NCBI RefSeq assembly: GCF_000023125.1
Contig: NC_013037.1
Span: 3,162,001-3,226,000 of the forward strand
Length of the DNA: 64,000 bases
Reading direction: 5' to 3'
Source of the DNA: Dyadobacter fermentans DSM 18053
Lineage (GTDB): Bacteria > Bacteroidota > Bacteroidia > Cytophagales > Spirosomataceae
The notes under the pieces were generated by a model that saw only the letters and a program-made list of their open reading frames with translations, had not been told where the DNA came from and made no database searches. The position numbers were made by a program, and so were the translations under genes. Below, one piece after another: positions 1 through 8,665 of the stretch; the stretch's first letter is position 1; every line of letters begins with the position of its first letter.

Positions 1-448
1 GCGTGCTGCGGATGCTCAGCTGGGTGCGCTCGATGTTCACTGCCGGCACTGCATCGCCTTTCACCAATGCTTCATAGCGTTTCAAATCGTTCTGATAACC
101 TTCCAAAGTCACCTGCAATGCTTCCACCTGGTAATGCAGCTGCTCGTCGTCGATTTTGGCAATCAGCTGACCTGCCGCCACATGCTGGCCTACTTCCACA
201 TTCAATTTCACGATCTCGCCGCTGGCCTGCGGACGGATTTCCGCCTTCCGGTTAGGATTAAACGACCCCAAAAAACCCGATTCCTGCGACAAATCACGCA
301 CCTCTGCCACGGCCACCTTCACCCCTACCTTGGGATCAGGATCGGGGATATACACTTTTTGCTCCGTTTTTTCCTTGTTGCTCAGCAACTTCGCCGCCGT
401 AAGCCCCAGCACGGCAATAATTCCCAGGAAGATGAGTAGGCGTTTCAT
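1..448 (-). CDS. Efflux RND transporter periplasmic adaptor subunit (3' part outside window)
   Basis: Partial gene of 149 codons read from an ATG at 448; it runs off the left edge. The protein begins with one hydrophobic segment (MKRLLIFLGIIAVLGLTAAK) that serves as signal or membrane anchor. A biotinyl-lipoyl-like first half follows (residues about 65-105, with ASGEIVKLNVEVGQHVAAGQ), then the start of the alpha-helical hairpin (LHYQVEALQVTLEGYQNDLK). This is the HlyD/MFP layout, which bridges an inner membrane RND pump and a TolC channel. It lies downstream of tolC and tetR on the same strand, so the three probably form an efflux operon, with the pump gene expected beyond the window. The exported substrate cannot be read from the sequence. 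Confidence 0.88.
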   Translation of the reverse strand, partial: MKRLLIFLGIIAVLGLTAAKLLSNKEKTEQKVYIPDPDPKVGVKVAVAEVRDLSQESGFLGSFNPNRKAEIRPQASGEIVKLNVEVGQHVAAGQLIAKIDDEQLHYQVEALQVTLEGYQNDLKRYEALVKGDAVPAVNIERTQLSIRST

Positions 449-455
449 TTGTTAA

Positions 456-637
456 TGATTGAATGATTGAATGACCGAATGATTGAATGATTGAATGATT
501 GAATGATTGAATGTGTGACCGGGTCGCCGGAGCGATGAGTGAATTTGGGATGCTCGAATGGTGATTTTTCTGACTGAATGAAAGAATGAACTGATCGACT
601 ATTCGGTCATTCAGTCATTCAATCATTCAATCATTAA
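456..637. repeat. Octanucleotide tandem repeat with facing inverted copies
   Basis: Seven adjacent copies of the 8-base unit TGATTGAA (one variant, TGACCGAA) fill 456-511. Copies of the reverse complement (TCATTCAA type) fill about 604-635. The two tracts can pair into a long hairpin in the 233-base gap between tolC and the adaptor gene. The perfect period suggests slippage-prone growth. It could affect expression of the adaptor relative to tolC, but nothing in the sequence proves this. Confidence 0.8.
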
Positions 638-681
638 TTTTTAGTTGTTGATGAATACGGCAAGATTGATGAAGTATAATG

Positions 682-1998
682 TTATTTCTGAACGAGTTGC
701 CCGGTGGCTTTTTTCCATTCGAGCTCGGCTTTCAGGAGTTGTACGAGTGATGTCAGGTAGTTGTTTTGCGCGTCGAGGAGGCTGTTTTCGGCCTGGATCA
801 CGTCCGTGAGCGACACCGTTCCTTCCTTGAATTGCAGCTGGATTTGCTTGTACACTTTTTCGGCAAGCGCTACCTGGTCTTTTTTGGCATTGATGTTCTT
901 TTGCTCCACGCCGAACTTGTTGCGTGCATTGTTTTCTTCCATTTGAATGACCTCGCTAACCTGCCGGAGCTGCACGTCGAGCTTCTGCTTGTCGATCATA
1001 TTCTGGCTGCGTTTCGCCCTTCGGGCCAGGCCATCGAACACATTCCAGTTGAGCTGCAAACCGGCCCAGTAGCCCGGTACATCCTGGAAGGTTGAGTTCT
1101 CGCCGCCTTGTGCGTAGAAGGCCATGTTTGCCACGCCGTAGGCATTTACGGTCGGGATCAGGCCAGAGCGTATATTCTTGTCCTGCAATTCGTTAAGGTC
1201 TTTTTGCTTTTGCAGCAATGCCACGTCAGTGCGTCTGGTTTTGTCCCAATCGGCATAGGTCGGCAACGCCACATCACGAACGCTTATCATTATACGCAAA
1301 GAATCGTTTTGAGGAATGCCTGCGTAGTATTTCAAAAGGTTAACAAGCTGGTTGTAATTGTCCCGAAGCGTTGCCTGCTGCGTTTGCGTGCTTGTTTTGT
1401 TGATCAAAATCCTGTCCACATCCACGCGCTGGCCTAACTTGTTCTGATATAGGAGGTCCGACACTTTATACAATCGATCGAGGGAAATGAGGTTGCTGTC
1501 CAGAAACGCCATTTGCTGCGACACGGTCACGAGGCTATAATAGGCGTCGGTTACGTTATAAGCCACATCTTCCTTCGTTTTCGTGGTGCTGAGCGAGGTC
1601 AGTTCGCGGTTTAGACTGGCGGCTTTCAATGCGTATTTAAGGGATGGATTATACAGAGCCTGAGTCACTTGCGCCGTGGTCGACAGGTTATACGGCAACC
1701 CGAATGCAAGCGTGGTAAACTGTCCCTCGGGCCCGCCGAACGCACTCGCCGGCACCACCTGGCCCGGGATTTTGAAGTATCGCTTGTAATCCCCCGACAC
1801 ATTGAGCGTAGGCAGCATGCCCGCTTTCACCTCGCTGATCTGCGCATTCACCTTTGCTTCATCCAACTGCGCCGTTTGCACGGTAAAGTCGTTTTTCATA
1901 GCCAGGTCGAGCAGTTGGTTCAGGTCGTATTCCTGCGCTTCCGTTCGTTGAAAAAGCATCAGGCATAGCATTCCTGTGACATGGAACAGGTGTTTCAT
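682..1998 (-). CDS. TolC family outer membrane efflux protein
   Basis: A 438-residue outer membrane channel component. An N-terminal signal peptide ends near residue 21 (QRTEAQ). Two repeats of the outer membrane efflux protein domain follow, rich in long amphipathic helices (for example residues 30-60 and 335-430), as in TolC and OprM. It would form the trimeric exit duct for the adaptor encoded downstream and an RND pump expected beyond the window edge. Length is normal for the family. The gene lies just after tetR (55 bases between tetR stop and tolC start), and a putative TetR operator sits in that gap. The substrate is unknown. Confidence 0.93.
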   Translation of the reverse strand: MKHLFHVTGMLCLMLFQRTEAQEYDLNQLLDLAMKNDFTVQTAQLDEAKVNAQISEVKAGMLPTLNVSGDYKRYFKIPGQVVPASAFGGPEGQFTTLAFGLPYNLSTTAQVTQALYNPSLKYALKAASLNRELTSLSTTKTKEDVAYNVTDAYYSLVTVSQQMAFLDSNLISLDRLYKVSDLLYQNKLGQRVDVDRILINKTSTQTQQATLRDNYNQLVNLLKYYAGIPQNDSLRIMISVRDVALPTYADWDKTRRTDVALLQKQKDLNELQDKNIRSGLIPTVNAYGVANMAFYAQGGENSTFQDVPGYWAGLQLNWNVFDGLARRAKRSQNMIDKQKLDVQLRQVSEVIQMEENNARNKFGVEQKNINAKKDQVALAEKVYKQIQLQFKEGTVSLTDVIQAENSLLDAQNNYLTSLVQLLKAELEWKKATGQLVQK

Positions 1999-2016
1999 GG
2001 CTTGAACAAATGTTTA

Positions 2017-2034
2017 TTTTAAATGTTTGTTTAA
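2017..2034 (+). promoter_or_regulatory. Candidate TetR operator, copy 1 (upstream of tolC)
   Basis: The 18-base motif TTTTAAATGTTTGTTTAA lies in the short gap between tetR and tolC. The same motif with one difference is found inverted at 2773-2790 upstream of tetR. The surrounding bases form an imperfect dyad (ACAAA and TTTGT outer arms). A sequence shared by the two intergenic regions around a TetR gene, and not noticed elsewhere in the window, is what an autoregulated operator would look like. Confidence 0.5.
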
Positions 2035-2053
2035 TGAAGCGGCAAAAAAAATC

Positions 2054-2665
2054 CTACTTCAACACGAGGTAGTTGCACACCATTGCCTTAATGTGCTCTT
2101 TCTGTTCCTGCGCATACTTTTCAAATTCCTGGTCGGTCATTTGAAACAGCTCCTTGTGAATTTCCCGGCCCATGAAAATGAATTCTACACCGCATTTGAT
2201 CAGCGGAAGAATGTGTTCCAGGTCCATGGCCCGCAACGTGCCGTTAGCCACTCCCTCTTCGATCTGCTTTTTCAGGTAACTTTCCCGCACCTGCCGGAAT
2301 ATCGACATATCCGGAAACAGTCGCTGAGGCGCCTTGTGCATTTCGTTCATGATGAAAATTACCAGGTCGGGCTCCTTTTTCATCATTTCGAAGTCGTTGT
2401 CGATCAGCTCCGAAATCTTATTTTTTATATCAGTCTCCTTGTTCAGGATCGCGAGCATCCGCTGGAAATAGTCTTCTAGCACATCTTTGAATATTTCCAG
2501 AAACAGCTTTTCCTTGCTCCTGAAATAGTAGTTGGTCAATGCAATGTTCATATCGGCCTCCTTCGCAATGTCACGCGAGGTGGTGCCGTCAAAACCCTTT
2601 TTCAGAAAAACACGCTTCGCCGCTTCCCTTATCCTGTCTTCACTTTTTTCTGTAACGCACTTCAC
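2054..2665 (-). CDS. TetR/AcrR family transcriptional regulator
   Basis: A 203-residue regulator. Residues about 8-55 form the TetR helix-turn-helix (IREAAKRVFLKKGFDGTTSR, then the recognition helix around NIALTNYYFRSKEKLF). The rest is a helical ligand-binding domain that could not be assigned to a ligand. The start appears to be GTG at 2665; no in-frame ATG gives a complete domain. It is first in a probable operon with tolC and the efflux adaptor, so it most likely represses the pump and itself. Candidate operators lie on both sides of the gene. Confidence 0.93.
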   Translation of the reverse strand: MKCVTEKSEDRIREAAKRVFLKKGFDGTTSRDIAKEADMNIALTNYYFRSKEKLFLEIFKDVLEDYFQRMLAILNKETDIKNKISELIDNDFEMMKKEPDLVIFIMNEMHKAPQRLFPDMSIFRQVRESYLKKQIEEGVANGTLRAMDLEHILPLIKCGVEFIFMGREIHKELFQMTDQEFEKYAQEQKEHIKAMVCNYLVLK

Positions 2666-2772
2666 GATTCCGGTGTGTTAGGTTTCTTGTTAATGATTGC
2701 AGCTGCTCATTGAATCAACAGTTCAAAATTGGGCAATTGAAACAACAATGCCAAACGATTTAAATAATAAAT

Positions 2773-2790
2773 TTAAACAAGCATTTAAAA
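2773..2790 (-). promoter_or_regulatory. Candidate TetR operator, copy 2 (upstream of tetR)
   Basis: Read on the minus strand this is TTTTAAATGCTTGTTTAA, matching the copy at 2017-2034 in 17 of 18 positions. It lies about 110 bases upstream of the tetR start, in an AT-rich promoter-like stretch between tetR and the DUF421 gene. Confidence 0.5.
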
Positions 2791-2824
2791 TATATATTTG
2801 AAACTAATATTTATCTGTTTTATC

Positions 2825-3319
2825 CTATTTGCTATTCTTCTTCACAAAGCTGATTTGTCCGTTGATTTCCATGTAGGCGCTTTCGATGGTTTCAAAGTCT
2901 TCGACATGCATACTACTTCGCAAACTCGCATAAAGATCTGATTCACTGACCAATGCACGCCGCATGTTCTCGTGTTCGAGCTTGCCGTCGCGGAACAGGA
3001 CGATCTTCGTGCCTTTGATGAGTGCGCCAAAACGCAGGTCCAGCGTCCCGAACCAGGCCCCCAGCCGGTGCAGCACGGCGATAACCGTCGCCGCAGTAAT
3101 AGTAGGCAAAAATTCGGACGCACCCACCACCGCGCGACTCAAAATGGCGCCGAGGAGGATCACGATGATGTTGTCAAACGGGGATTTCATGCCGAAAGAG
3201 CGCCTTCCGGCAATGCGCAGCAGCAGCAGCGTGATGACGAAAATCACCACCGCCCGGAGCGACATTTGGAGGACGGTCTGATTTTCACCTTCTCCGAAAA
3301 GTTGGGTAAGGGTTTCCAT
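2825..3319 (-). CDS. DUF421 (YetF-like) membrane protein
   Basis: A 164-residue protein with three hydrophobic segments in residues about 20-85, followed by a soluble C-terminal domain. The stretch from LRIAGRRSFGMKSPFDN to the conserved AGRRSFG-like loop, and the later FRDGKLEHENMRRALVSESD, are typical of the DUF421/YetF family. Members of the family are found in the cytoplasmic membrane and their biochemical role is not settled. The length fits the short form of the family. It is followed 64 bases downstream by an ApbE gene on the same strand, which may be co-transcribed. Confidence 0.85.
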   Translation of the reverse strand: METLTQLFGEGENQTVLQMSLRAVVIFVITLLLLRIAGRRSFGMKSPFDNIIVILLGAILSRAVVGASEFLPTITAATVIAVLHRLGAWFGTLDLRFGALIKGTKIVLFRDGKLEHENMRRALVSESDLYASLRSSMHVEDFETIESAYMEINGQISFVKKNSK

Positions 3320-3383
3320 GGTTGTCGGTCTTTTTTTGCTTTGTCAGCAAAAAACAAACCAGGGCTGACGCCGAGCCCGACGC

Positions 3384-4373
3384 CTAGTCGAGCATATTCC
3401 ATTCAGCCAGCCGGTCGCCCTGCTTCTCGACGAGCCAAACCTTGCTCCCTTTGAAACGTTTGAGATACCGTTTGCTCTTTTGAATACCCGCCACGCTAAA
3501 TGCCGTCGCAAGCGCGTCGGCAATGGTGCCATCGGGCGAGATGACGGTTGTACGTACGTGAAACAGCAGTCCGATACCCGTTTTAGGGTCGACAATATGC
3601 GAATAGCGCACGCCTTTGTATTCCATATACCGATAAGTGGGGCCGGAAGTAGCCAGCGCCACATTCGAGAGCTGCATGGCTGCCAGCGAATCGCTGCCGT
3701 TGGAGACATTGATGTTCCAACCCTTCGAGCCCGGCGGCGGGTTGGTCAGCACGATTTTTCCGCCTGCGTCCATCATCGCCGAAGTGATTCCCAGCTTTTG
3801 TAATTCCTTAATCGCCTCTTCCGCGGCGTAGCCCTTCCCAAGACCGCCAATGTCGAGCCTCATGCCCTTCTGGGTAAGCATAATGCTCCGTGTCCGGGCA
3901 TCCATTTTCATTTTGGTATAACCCGTGCGTGCCAATGCGTCGCGGATCTCGTCCTCCGGCGGGAAAATGCCTTTGCGCGTGGCACGCCGCCACATTTGCA
4001 CTACCGGCCCAAGGGTAGCATCGAAAACGCCGCCGGTTTTGGCGCTGATGTCCTGCGAAATGGCCAGGATATCGAAAAGGTCCTTGCTCACCGGCACCCA
4101 CTTGCCACTGCCCGAAGTCGCCGAAAGGCGATTGATCTCACTGCCGTCGCGGTAGTCGCTCATGATCTCGTTCAGCTCCTCCACCCTCCCAAACGCATTA
4201 TTGGCTGCGATACGGGCTATGGAATCGTTGGCTGCGTAAAACACCAGCTTGAACGGCGAGCCCATCAGGCCTTTTTCAAAAGTGTAGCGCAACTCCTGCG
4301 CCCATGAAGATGATGCGGAAACGGTGACAAAAAGAAGGAATAATAATCTGGAAAACCTTGAAAATAAAGCCAT
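3384..4373 (-). CDS. FAD:protein FMN transferase (ApbE family), first copy
   Basis: A 329-residue ApbE-type flavin transferase. It has a signal peptide ending at about residue 25 (ASSSWAQ), so it acts in the periplasm, where the family moves FMN from FAD onto a threonine of target proteins. Recognisable blocks are MSDYRDGSEINRLS near residue 70, GGVFDATLGPVVQMWR near 115, the glycine-rich LDIGGLGKGYAAEEAIK near 175, MDAGGKIV, and the metal-site region SHIVDPKTG near 258. No flavinylated partner is obvious nearby. A second, different ApbE gene lies at 53395 in the glycan locus. Confidence 0.9.
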   Translation of the reverse strand: MALFSRFSRLLFLLFVTVSASSSWAQELRYTFEKGLMGSPFKLVFYAANDSIARIAANNAFGRVEELNEIMSDYRDGSEINRLSATSGSGKWVPVSKDLFDILAISQDISAKTGGVFDATLGPVVQMWRRATRKGIFPPEDEIRDALARTGYTKMKMDARTRSIMLTQKGMRLDIGGLGKGYAAEEAIKELQKLGITSAMMDAGGKIVLTNPPPGSKGWNINVSNGSDSLAAMQLSNVALATSGPTYRYMEYKGVRYSHIVDPKTGIGLLFHVRTTVISPDGTIADALATAFSVAGIQKSKRYLKRFKGSKVWLVEKQGDRLAEWNMLD

Positions 4374-4469
4374 TACAACGAACTCGGATAAATCGACCCG
4401 AAAATTACGCCATTTTTAAGAATCGCAGGCAGCGTCCGCACGATAATCTGTGATAATACTTAAAACGAC

Positions 4470-4504
4470 GGAAGGGGCACGGACGTCCTGTCCGCACCCC
4501 TTCC
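4470..4504 (-). terminator. Hairpin downstream of the small membrane protein gene
   Basis: Arms GGAAGGGGCACGGAC and GTCCGCACCCCTTCC pair with two mismatches over 15 bases around a five-base loop. It begins 19 bases after the stop of the 4523-4717 gene on the minus strand. There is no strong T run, so it may be a stabilising hairpin rather than an efficient terminator. Confidence 0.5.
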
Positions 4505-4522
4505 GCTTCCGGTTGTTATATA

Positions 4523-4717
4523 TTAGTAATCGCTATACTCGTCTATCAGATCGCTTTCCTCAGCGTGATGATGTTGATGTGCATTAATTGCATCCTTGAT
4601 CATTCCTGCACCTATGAACGGCAGGGAAACAACAGTCGAAATAATCATTGCGAAAAACATAATAGTTGCAAAAAATAACTTCCCGGAATATCCAACTAGG
4701 TTCGATAAGAAGTTCAT
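4523..4717 (-). CDS. Small membrane protein with His-rich tail
   Basis: A 64-residue protein, family not recognised. Residues about 12-42 are strongly hydrophobic, enough for one membrane helix or a tight helical pair. The C-terminal tail carries a histidine cluster (NAHQHHHAEE) and ends acidic (SDLIDEYSDY). The cluster suggests metal binding, but this is only inference. The ORF is free-standing with AT-rich flanks and a hairpin just after it, which supports it being a real short gene. Confidence 0.55.
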   Translation of the reverse strand: MNFLSNLVGYSGKLFFATIMFFAMIISTVVSLPFIGAGMIKDAINAHQHHHAEESDLIDEYSDY

Positions 4718-4946
4718 ACTAATGCAATTATTTATTGGATAATCTTTCTTACCAAAGATAAAAAAATAACTGTGCCACTACAAGAAAATATGCTTATTTT
4801 GGGATATAATTTAATGATTTATAGAATTTCCACGACGACCCAAACTTAAAATAGTAGCACCGCTTCTACAAGCCCTAGAATCTATTTTCCCCACTTTGTA
4901 ACCGCGGTGAAATTAATTTTACAACAAACACTCCTCCTCTTTTTGC

Positions 4947-5093
4947 ATGAATAATTTTTTTACCGCCTTCCTGCGTATCGTGTTTGCCGGCATCCTCGGC
5001 ATTGCTACGGTACTTACGACGCTTATCATGTCTCCATTACTCCTGCTCATGTGGATCTGGAAGAAGCTGAACGGCACGCCGCCCCGCCGGTAA
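4947..5093 (+). CDS. Very small hydrophobic protein (48 aa)
   Basis: An ATG at 4947 opens a 48-residue reading frame that ends at TAA 5091-5093. The product starts MNNFFTAFLRIVFAGILGIA, stays hydrophobic through residue 37, and ends with a basic tail (WKKLNGTPPRR), a single-helix membrane peptide with an inside-positive end. It is convergent with the following minus-strand gene, with only 11 bases between stops. No family is recognised. The hydrophobic pattern and clean boundaries favour a real gene, but there is no other support. Confidence 0.45.
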   Translation: MNNFFTAFLRIVFAGILGIATVLTTLIMSPLLLLMWIWKKLNGTPPRR

Positions 5094-5104
5094 GAAGAGT
5101 GCGT

Positions 5105-6622
5105 TTAGGGCCTGCTGCCCATTGTTGCGCCGCGTCCGCCAAGTGCCGAGCCGTCGGCGTCTAACGGTCGGGCGAGGTAGAGCTCGTAAAATGATCCTTC
5201 CTGACCGACAAACTGATTGGCTTCCTGTTGTGAGTAAATAGCCTTGCCGAGCTGGTAGAAATCCTCGTACTGGTCGTACGGATAAGGGGTAAATTTCACT
5301 TTATCAGGGAAAAGCGTGTGGGTAACCACATTTTCGGTCAATGCGCGTTTGAGGTGCGATATAGGAACCACCAGGCCGAGTACCAGGAAAATGACGATCG
5401 GATACGCAACACGCATTTTGTACCAGCCGGGGTGTTCCTTGACCCATTCGGCAAACCGGTGCAGGATAAAAAGCGACAGCAATGTGAGCACGGGCGTGCT
5501 GCCGCGCAGGAACCAGTCGTTCCATTTGCCCATCCGGAAAAGTGAAATGGCGATCAGCAGGAGGAACAAACTGTGGATGACATTCGCGTACTGGCTTTTG
5601 TGCAGCCTGAGAATGAGGACGATCCCATACAGCACCGCGAGGTCGATCACCACCCCAAAAAAGTAGTGGAATGCGATTTCGTTCAGCGGGTTGAACTGCC
5701 AGATGAAACCGGACACGACCGAACTCCGGCCCTGTAAAAAGAAAAAGAATGTGGGTATAAACAGCAGCCCCGGCACGAAAAGGTCGAGCATGGGCCTGGG
5801 TTTGAGGAAATACTCCGGCTCTTTATAATACCGCAGGATAATCAGCATCCCAAAAATGATCACGAAAACGATCGATGGGAAAATCCCCCAGATGAAGATC
5901 GAAATGACGGCCAGAAAGCTTTTTTCGGGCTTTTTGACATACACATAATCGTTGAAAAGAATGCATGAAACGATAATGATCGGAATGAGCTGGTTGGGCG
6001 CCCATTGGGTTTGGTACAGCACCGGCCATATTTCCGTGAAAAACGGCGGCACGTGGTAATTAAGGCCGATCGCGCGCAGAAAGAGCACTTTACAGACATG
6101 GCCGACCCCTCCGAGCGAAAGGAAGAAAATCAGCGCGAGGTAGCTCCTTTGGGTAAAAATGAATATCCAGCAAATGCCGATGAAAAGGCCTATCGAAGCC
6201 CAGAGGTACAATGCAATGCCCGAGGGCTGCCCCAAACCCTTGGAAATAAGCGCAGGAACGAGGAAGAAACCGAAGTAATGGCATGCATAGCGGCCATTTT
6301 CCTTAAAAAGCACCGGCCACGACTGGTTGTAGAGCGTGTAATATTTTGAATTATGCGCCCAAAAGTCGAAAGCCTGGAAACATAAGCCGCCGATGCCCGA
6401 AAAAGCGATGATGGCGAGCGAAATAAAGGCGATCTCGACCATGTGCCGCGTGGCCAGGTCGGTTTTCAGTGTCTTTTCACGTTGGTAGCTGATCACGAAC
6501 ATAAACGCAAGCCCCACGGCCAGACACACAGAAATGGGCATTCTGAACCAGCTGATTGAAAAAATCAGGTTTGGCAGCAGCAGATATCCCAGACTCAAAT
6601 TGCGAAGTACAGTTGTTTTCAT
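5105..6622 (-). CDS. Multi-pass membrane protein, GT-C-like topology
   Basis: A 505-residue protein with roughly 11-12 membrane segments spread from residue 5 to about 425, then a soluble tail of about 75 residues. After the third segment the first large loop has the acidic motif QAFDFWAHNSKYYTLYNQ. This resembles the loop of GT-C type membrane glycosyltransferases, which hold a catalytic acidic residue there and use lipid-linked sugars. That assignment is inference from topology; no family-specific motif is clear. It stands alone, divergent from the exported protein gene at 6899. Confidence 0.6.
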   Translation of the reverse strand: MKTTVLRNLSLGYLLLPNLIFSISWFRMPISVCLAVGLAFMFVISYQREKTLKTDLATRHMVEIAFISLAIIAFSGIGGLCFQAFDFWAHNSKYYTLYNQSWPVLFKENGRYACHYFGFFLVPALISKGLGQPSGIALYLWASIGLFIGICWIFIFTQRSYLALIFFLSLGGVGHVCKVLFLRAIGLNYHVPPFFTEIWPVLYQTQWAPNQLIPIIIVSCILFNDYVYVKKPEKSFLAVISIFIWGIFPSIVFVIIFGMLIILRYYKEPEYFLKPRPMLDLFVPGLLFIPTFFFFLQGRSSVVSGFIWQFNPLNEIAFHYFFGVVIDLAVLYGIVLILRLHKSQYANVIHSLFLLLIAISLFRMGKWNDWFLRGSTPVLTLLSLFILHRFAEWVKEHPGWYKMRVAYPIVIFLVLGLVVPISHLKRALTENVVTHTLFPDKVKFTPYPYDQYEDFYQLGKAIYSQQEANQFVGQEGSFYELYLARPLDADGSALGGRGATMGSRP

Positions 6623-6898
6623 TCAGTAACCGGCATTCAGTTGGTCATTCCAAAATATATTATTCAAAAAAATCCGACAAAAATAATCGAAATAGCTTGT
6701 CTTCTAATAGTGACAACTGCGTTGTTGTAACCGTTGCAACCCTAATGTCATTTTAATATTAAATATAACTAAAACCGCGCATTGCCCGATCATGTAATTC
6801 GTAAGCGGACCGACATTTATCGATATACATCCCAGTTAGTTTCAAGTAACACAGCACGTTTTGTTTCTTTTCCAGGCTAAATACCTAACCCAACCTTC

Positions 6899-8605
6899 AT
6901 GGACAGAAGACAATTCGTGAAAAACAGTGCGCTTACCTTGTGTGCATTACCCGTAATCCCGGCGGCGGGCATTGTTCCGAGCCGGGCGGACCAGATGCCG
7001 GAATGGCTCCGGGCACTGGTGAAGCAGGCCGACAAAGCCATCGAATCCCTGCAAAACTTGCAGGTGAAAGATTCCAAAAGCCCCGACCTGGGCGGCGTGC
7101 GCGACGGTTTCGACCTGCTGAACCCGCACAGCACTTCGGCATTGATCCAATGGGGCGCAAGCGGCCTGTTTTCCCCTTCTTCCAAATTCCACCAATCGAG
7201 GGAACTGCTCGCCGACATGGACCTGGCGGCTTCTTACCTTATAAAAACGCAGCATCAGGACGGCACGATAGACCTGCTTTCGACCAATTTCCATTCTACG
7301 CCCGATACGGGATTTTTGGTCAAACGCCTTACCATGGCCTATGTCCTGATCGAAAAATCGGGAACGGAAGGCGCTCCGAAAATGCTTGCTAACCTGAAAA
7401 CCTTCCTTCTGCGGGCAGGCGATGCGCTGAGCGTCGGCGGCATTCATACGCCCAACCACCGCTGGGTAGTGTCGGCCGCGCTTATGAAACTGAACGAGCT
7501 CTGGCCAAACCCCAAATACGTGGCGCGGGCGGAACAATGGCTCGCCGAGCATATCGACATCGACCGGGACGGGCAGTACAATGAGAAAAGTACGTTCATT
7601 TACTCCTCCCTCACCGACCGCCTGCTCATTACAATCGGCAAGAGGCTCAATAAGCCGGAACTCTTCGACGCAGTCCGCAAAAACCTCGATATGACCATGT
7701 ATTACCTACATCCCAACGGCGAAATCGTGACCGACGCTTCGGGCAGGCAGGATAAGGCCATTGTGGGCACGTTGGAAAACTACTATTATCCTTACCGCTT
7801 TTTCGCGCTACGGGACGGAAACGGGCAATATGCAGCCATGTGCAGACTGATTGAGAAAACAGCGGGGCTCAAAACAGCAGGATTTCTGGATTACCTGCTC
7901 ACGGACCCGTCGCTCTGGAAGGAGCTGCCGGCGGATAAACCGCTACCCGTGAATTATGTCAAAACCTTCCCGAACTCCGGCCTCGTCCGCATTCGCCGCG
8001 ACAGCTGGGACAGCACCCTGATCGCCAACAACCCGGTTTGGTTTACGTTCATGAAAGGCAATGCGGTGCTGCAAGGCGTGCGGTTTGCGTCGTCATTTTT
8101 TGGAAAAGGACAGTTTCAATCGGAGAAGATTGCTGAAAATGGCAAGGAATGGGTGCTCACACAAAAGCTCGACGGGCCGTATTTTCAACCCTACCCCAAA
8201 GAATCCATTGCTCCTGACGGCGACTGGGAGAAGATGCCTCGGAATTTCAGGCCGCAGAGCGAGGTGCAGATTCTGGAAACCAAAGTCATGATCCGTGAAA
8301 CCTCCGGCGGGATGGAAATAGAGGTGGTAACGAATGGTACCGAGCGGGTGCCGGCTGCATTGGAACTGATTTTCAGGCCGGGCGGAACGCTCAAAGGTGT
8401 TTCCAAAATTGAAAACACCAAAGATGCATGGTTACTGAAAGAGGCAACCGGCTCTTATGAAATGGGCGGAGATACGATCACTTTCGGTCCGGGACTGGCA
8501 TTGCACAAGAACATCGCATTGCGGGGAGCCCTGCCGGCGATGGAAGCGCCTACTGTTTTTCTCACCGGGTTTACGCCTTTCAAGCATGTAATCCGCTTTT
8601 CGTGA
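6899..8605 (+). CDS. Tat-exported protein resembling (alpha/alpha) polysaccharide lyases
   Basis: A 568-residue protein. It begins MDRRQFVKNSALTLCALPVI, a twin-arginine (RRxF) signal with a hydrophobic core, so it is probably exported folded. Residues about 60-330 are helix-rich with repeated aromatic pairs, including TPDTGFLVKRLTMAY, GGIHTPNHRWVVSAAL and LENYYYPYRFFALRDG. The NHRW block recalls the catalytic asparagine/histidine region of heparinase-like lyases. Residues about 345-568 look like an all-beta domain. This resembles the toroid plus beta-sandwich plan of several lyases, but the family is not identified and activity is unproven. It is a single gene, not next to other glycan genes. 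Confidence 0.6.
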   Translation: MDRRQFVKNSALTLCALPVIPAAGIVPSRADQMPEWLRALVKQADKAIESLQNLQVKDSKSPDLGGVRDGFDLLNPHSTSALIQWGASGLFSPSSKFHQSRELLADMDLAASYLIKTQHQDGTIDLLSTNFHSTPDTGFLVKRLTMAYVLIEKSGTEGAPKMLANLKTFLLRAGDALSVGGIHTPNHRWVVSAALMKLNELWPNPKYVARAEQWLAEHIDIDRDGQYNEKSTFIYSSLTDRLLITIGKRLNKPELFDAVRKNLDMTMYYLHPNGEIVTDASGRQDKAIVGTLENYYYPYRFFALRDGNGQYAAMCRLIEKTAGLKTAGFLDYLLTDPSLWKELPADKPLPVNYVKTFPNSGLVRIRRDSWDSTLIANNPVWFTFMKGNAVLQGVRFASSFFGKGQFQSEKIAENGKEWVLTQKLDGPYFQPYPKESIAPDGDWEKMPRNFRPQSEVQILETKVMIRETSGGMEIEVVTNGTERVPAALELIFRPGGTLKGVSKIENTKDAWLLKEATGSYEMGGDTITFGPGLALHKNIALRGALPAMEAPTVFLTGFTPFKHVIRFS

Positions 8606-8665
8606 CGTATATTCTGGAACCATTTTCCACCTCAACGGCGGCCGCTGCGCCGGGTGGAAGCGGTT

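Noticed and set aside
456..637. Possible CRISPR array
   Set aside because: The units are 8 bases with no spacers, so this is a simple tandem repeat.
6556..6756. Short plus-strand frame upstream of the exported protein
   Set aside because: Mostly antisense to the membrane protein gene, low-complexity composition, no membrane or domain signal.
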